Origin: Lucinisca nassula
Lineage: Eukaryota > Mollusca > Bivalvia > Lucinida > Lucinidae
DNA: 64,000 nt
Assembly: GCA_963580285.1 (NCBI GenBank)
Contig: OY757011.1
Coordinates: forward strand, 166,561,406-166,625,405
Direction of reading: 5' to 3'
The notes beneath the pieces are model-generated. The model ran no database searches. It had not been told where the DNA came from and worked only from the letters and a program-made list of their open reading frames with translations. The translations under genes and the position numbers were made by a program. This document shows positions 63,497 to 64,000 of the stretch, one piece after another (the first letter of the stretch is position 1; every line of letters begins with the position of its first letter).

Positions 63497-63765
63497 AGGA
63501 TAATTAAGGGGAATGGGAACACCTGACAGATTTTTCCGCCATTTTTCAAAGGGAGACGACTTTCGGGACTTCCTGTTCACTTTTGTATAAGTCCTGTTCC
63601 ACAGAAAAAGGAGTCAACTGTTAAAGGAAAGAATTTGCTCCTCAGGAGCAAATTCTTTCCTTTAAGAGTTGTCCCCCACTGACATGAGAGACAAAAATAC
63701 TTTTGCAGGAGTTGCCTCCCCTGAAGGTGTTCCCATTCCCAATAAGGAATAATTTTCCTTAATCC
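63497..63765. repeat. Nested foldback structure
   Basis: The inner palindrome AAAGGAAAGAATTTGCTCCT, C, AGGAGCAAATTCTTTCCTTT is at about 63623-63665. An outer inverted pair, GGGAATGGGAACACC (about 63510) and GGTGTTCCCATTCCC (about 63726), encloses it. Confidence 0.8.
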
Positions 63766-63779
63766 TTGATAGAAGTCTA

Positions 63780-63850
63780 TGTTGCAGGTACATGTACTTG
63801 TAAGAAACGCCTCAGTAAGAACATTCTAATAAGTACCCATAACACAGGCT
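63780..63850. repeat. P-type palindrome, worn
   Basis: TATGTTGCAGGTACATGTAC … AGAAACGCCTCAGTAAG … ATAAGTACCCATAACACAGG. Confidence 0.6.
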
Positions 63851-63985
63851 TTATGCTTTCTCGAGTTTACCTTGTTATTCCCGCTTATCTGGAGCTATAG
63901 TCCAGGAGGAATATTTTGATTTATAAGCAGAAATTTGCTTCCATTTAATTTGTTTCTTATCTGAATGCAATTATTCCCTTAGCCC

Positions 63986-64000
63986 TTAACTCTTATCCTG
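63986..64000 (+). mobile_element. Start of a MITE-B, cut by the window edge
   Basis: TTAACTCTTATCCTG matches the first 15 nt of the family. Confidence 0.55.

Overview
The window looks like a TE-saturated, gene-poor stretch of a bivalve-type mollusc genome. This inference rests on the repeat landscape: AGCTCACC…CTCTTGTT tandem-core repeats, several tRNA-derived SINE families with an ACGTTAAAC-type 3' end, and TTAA-flanked palindromic MITEs. It also rests on one clear metazoan gene with spliced exons. Nothing is bacterial: there are no operons, no ribosome-binding-site-led ORFs, no rRNA and no CRISPR. The species cannot be named from sequence alone.

The only host gene I can support is the 3' half of a heterotrimeric G-protein alpha subunit of the G12/13 class on the + strand. 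A 51-nt exon (48501-48551) is spliced across a 5.35-kb, TE-packed intron to a terminal exon (53905-54474) carrying switch I/II, NKTD, the TTAID (G5) motif and the stop. The P-loop and most of the helical domain lie in upstream exons that I could not locate.

Layout. 1-1.3 kb: 3' end of a broken LINE. 2-5.6 kb: SINE, MITE and mariner fragments. 5.67-10.85 kb: two abutting tandem-core elements with a 166-bp repeat unit. 11.4-20.9 kb: a mariner fragment, a CCACGC-rich element, SINEs, and an inverted pair of composite palindromes about 3.8 kb apart. 20.9-34.4 kb: a dense field of TTAA-flanked MITEs, SINEs and two CCGTATTCGCCC-TIR MITEs. 34.46-38.04 kb: a large inverted duplication of a DDE_Tnp_4/SWIM-type DNA transposon. 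38.3-40.4 kb: a mosaic tandem-core element sitting inside a MITE. 40.5-42.7 kb: a TA-flanked pogo-like element containing a hAT-like insertion with an 8-bp target duplication. 43-48 kb: MITEs, SINEs and a mariner derivative. 48.5-54.5 kb: the G-alpha exons and intron. 54.5-58.5 kb: palindromic foldback elements. 58.5-61.5 kb: a third 145-bp-unit tandem-core element with a recent 696-bp tandem duplication. 61.5-64 kb: mostly anonymous sequence with palindromes.

The most interesting signal is in the repeats. Several different tandem-core families end in a hairpin followed by TCTTGTT, and the best-preserved ones start with AGCTCACC and carry an inverted copy of that start just inside the 3' end. 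This fits non-autonomous Helentron-type (rolling-circle) elements, although no Rep/helicase gene is present to prove it. Element family names in the features (SINE-1 to SINE-5, MITE-A, E1, E2 and so on) are my own working labels.
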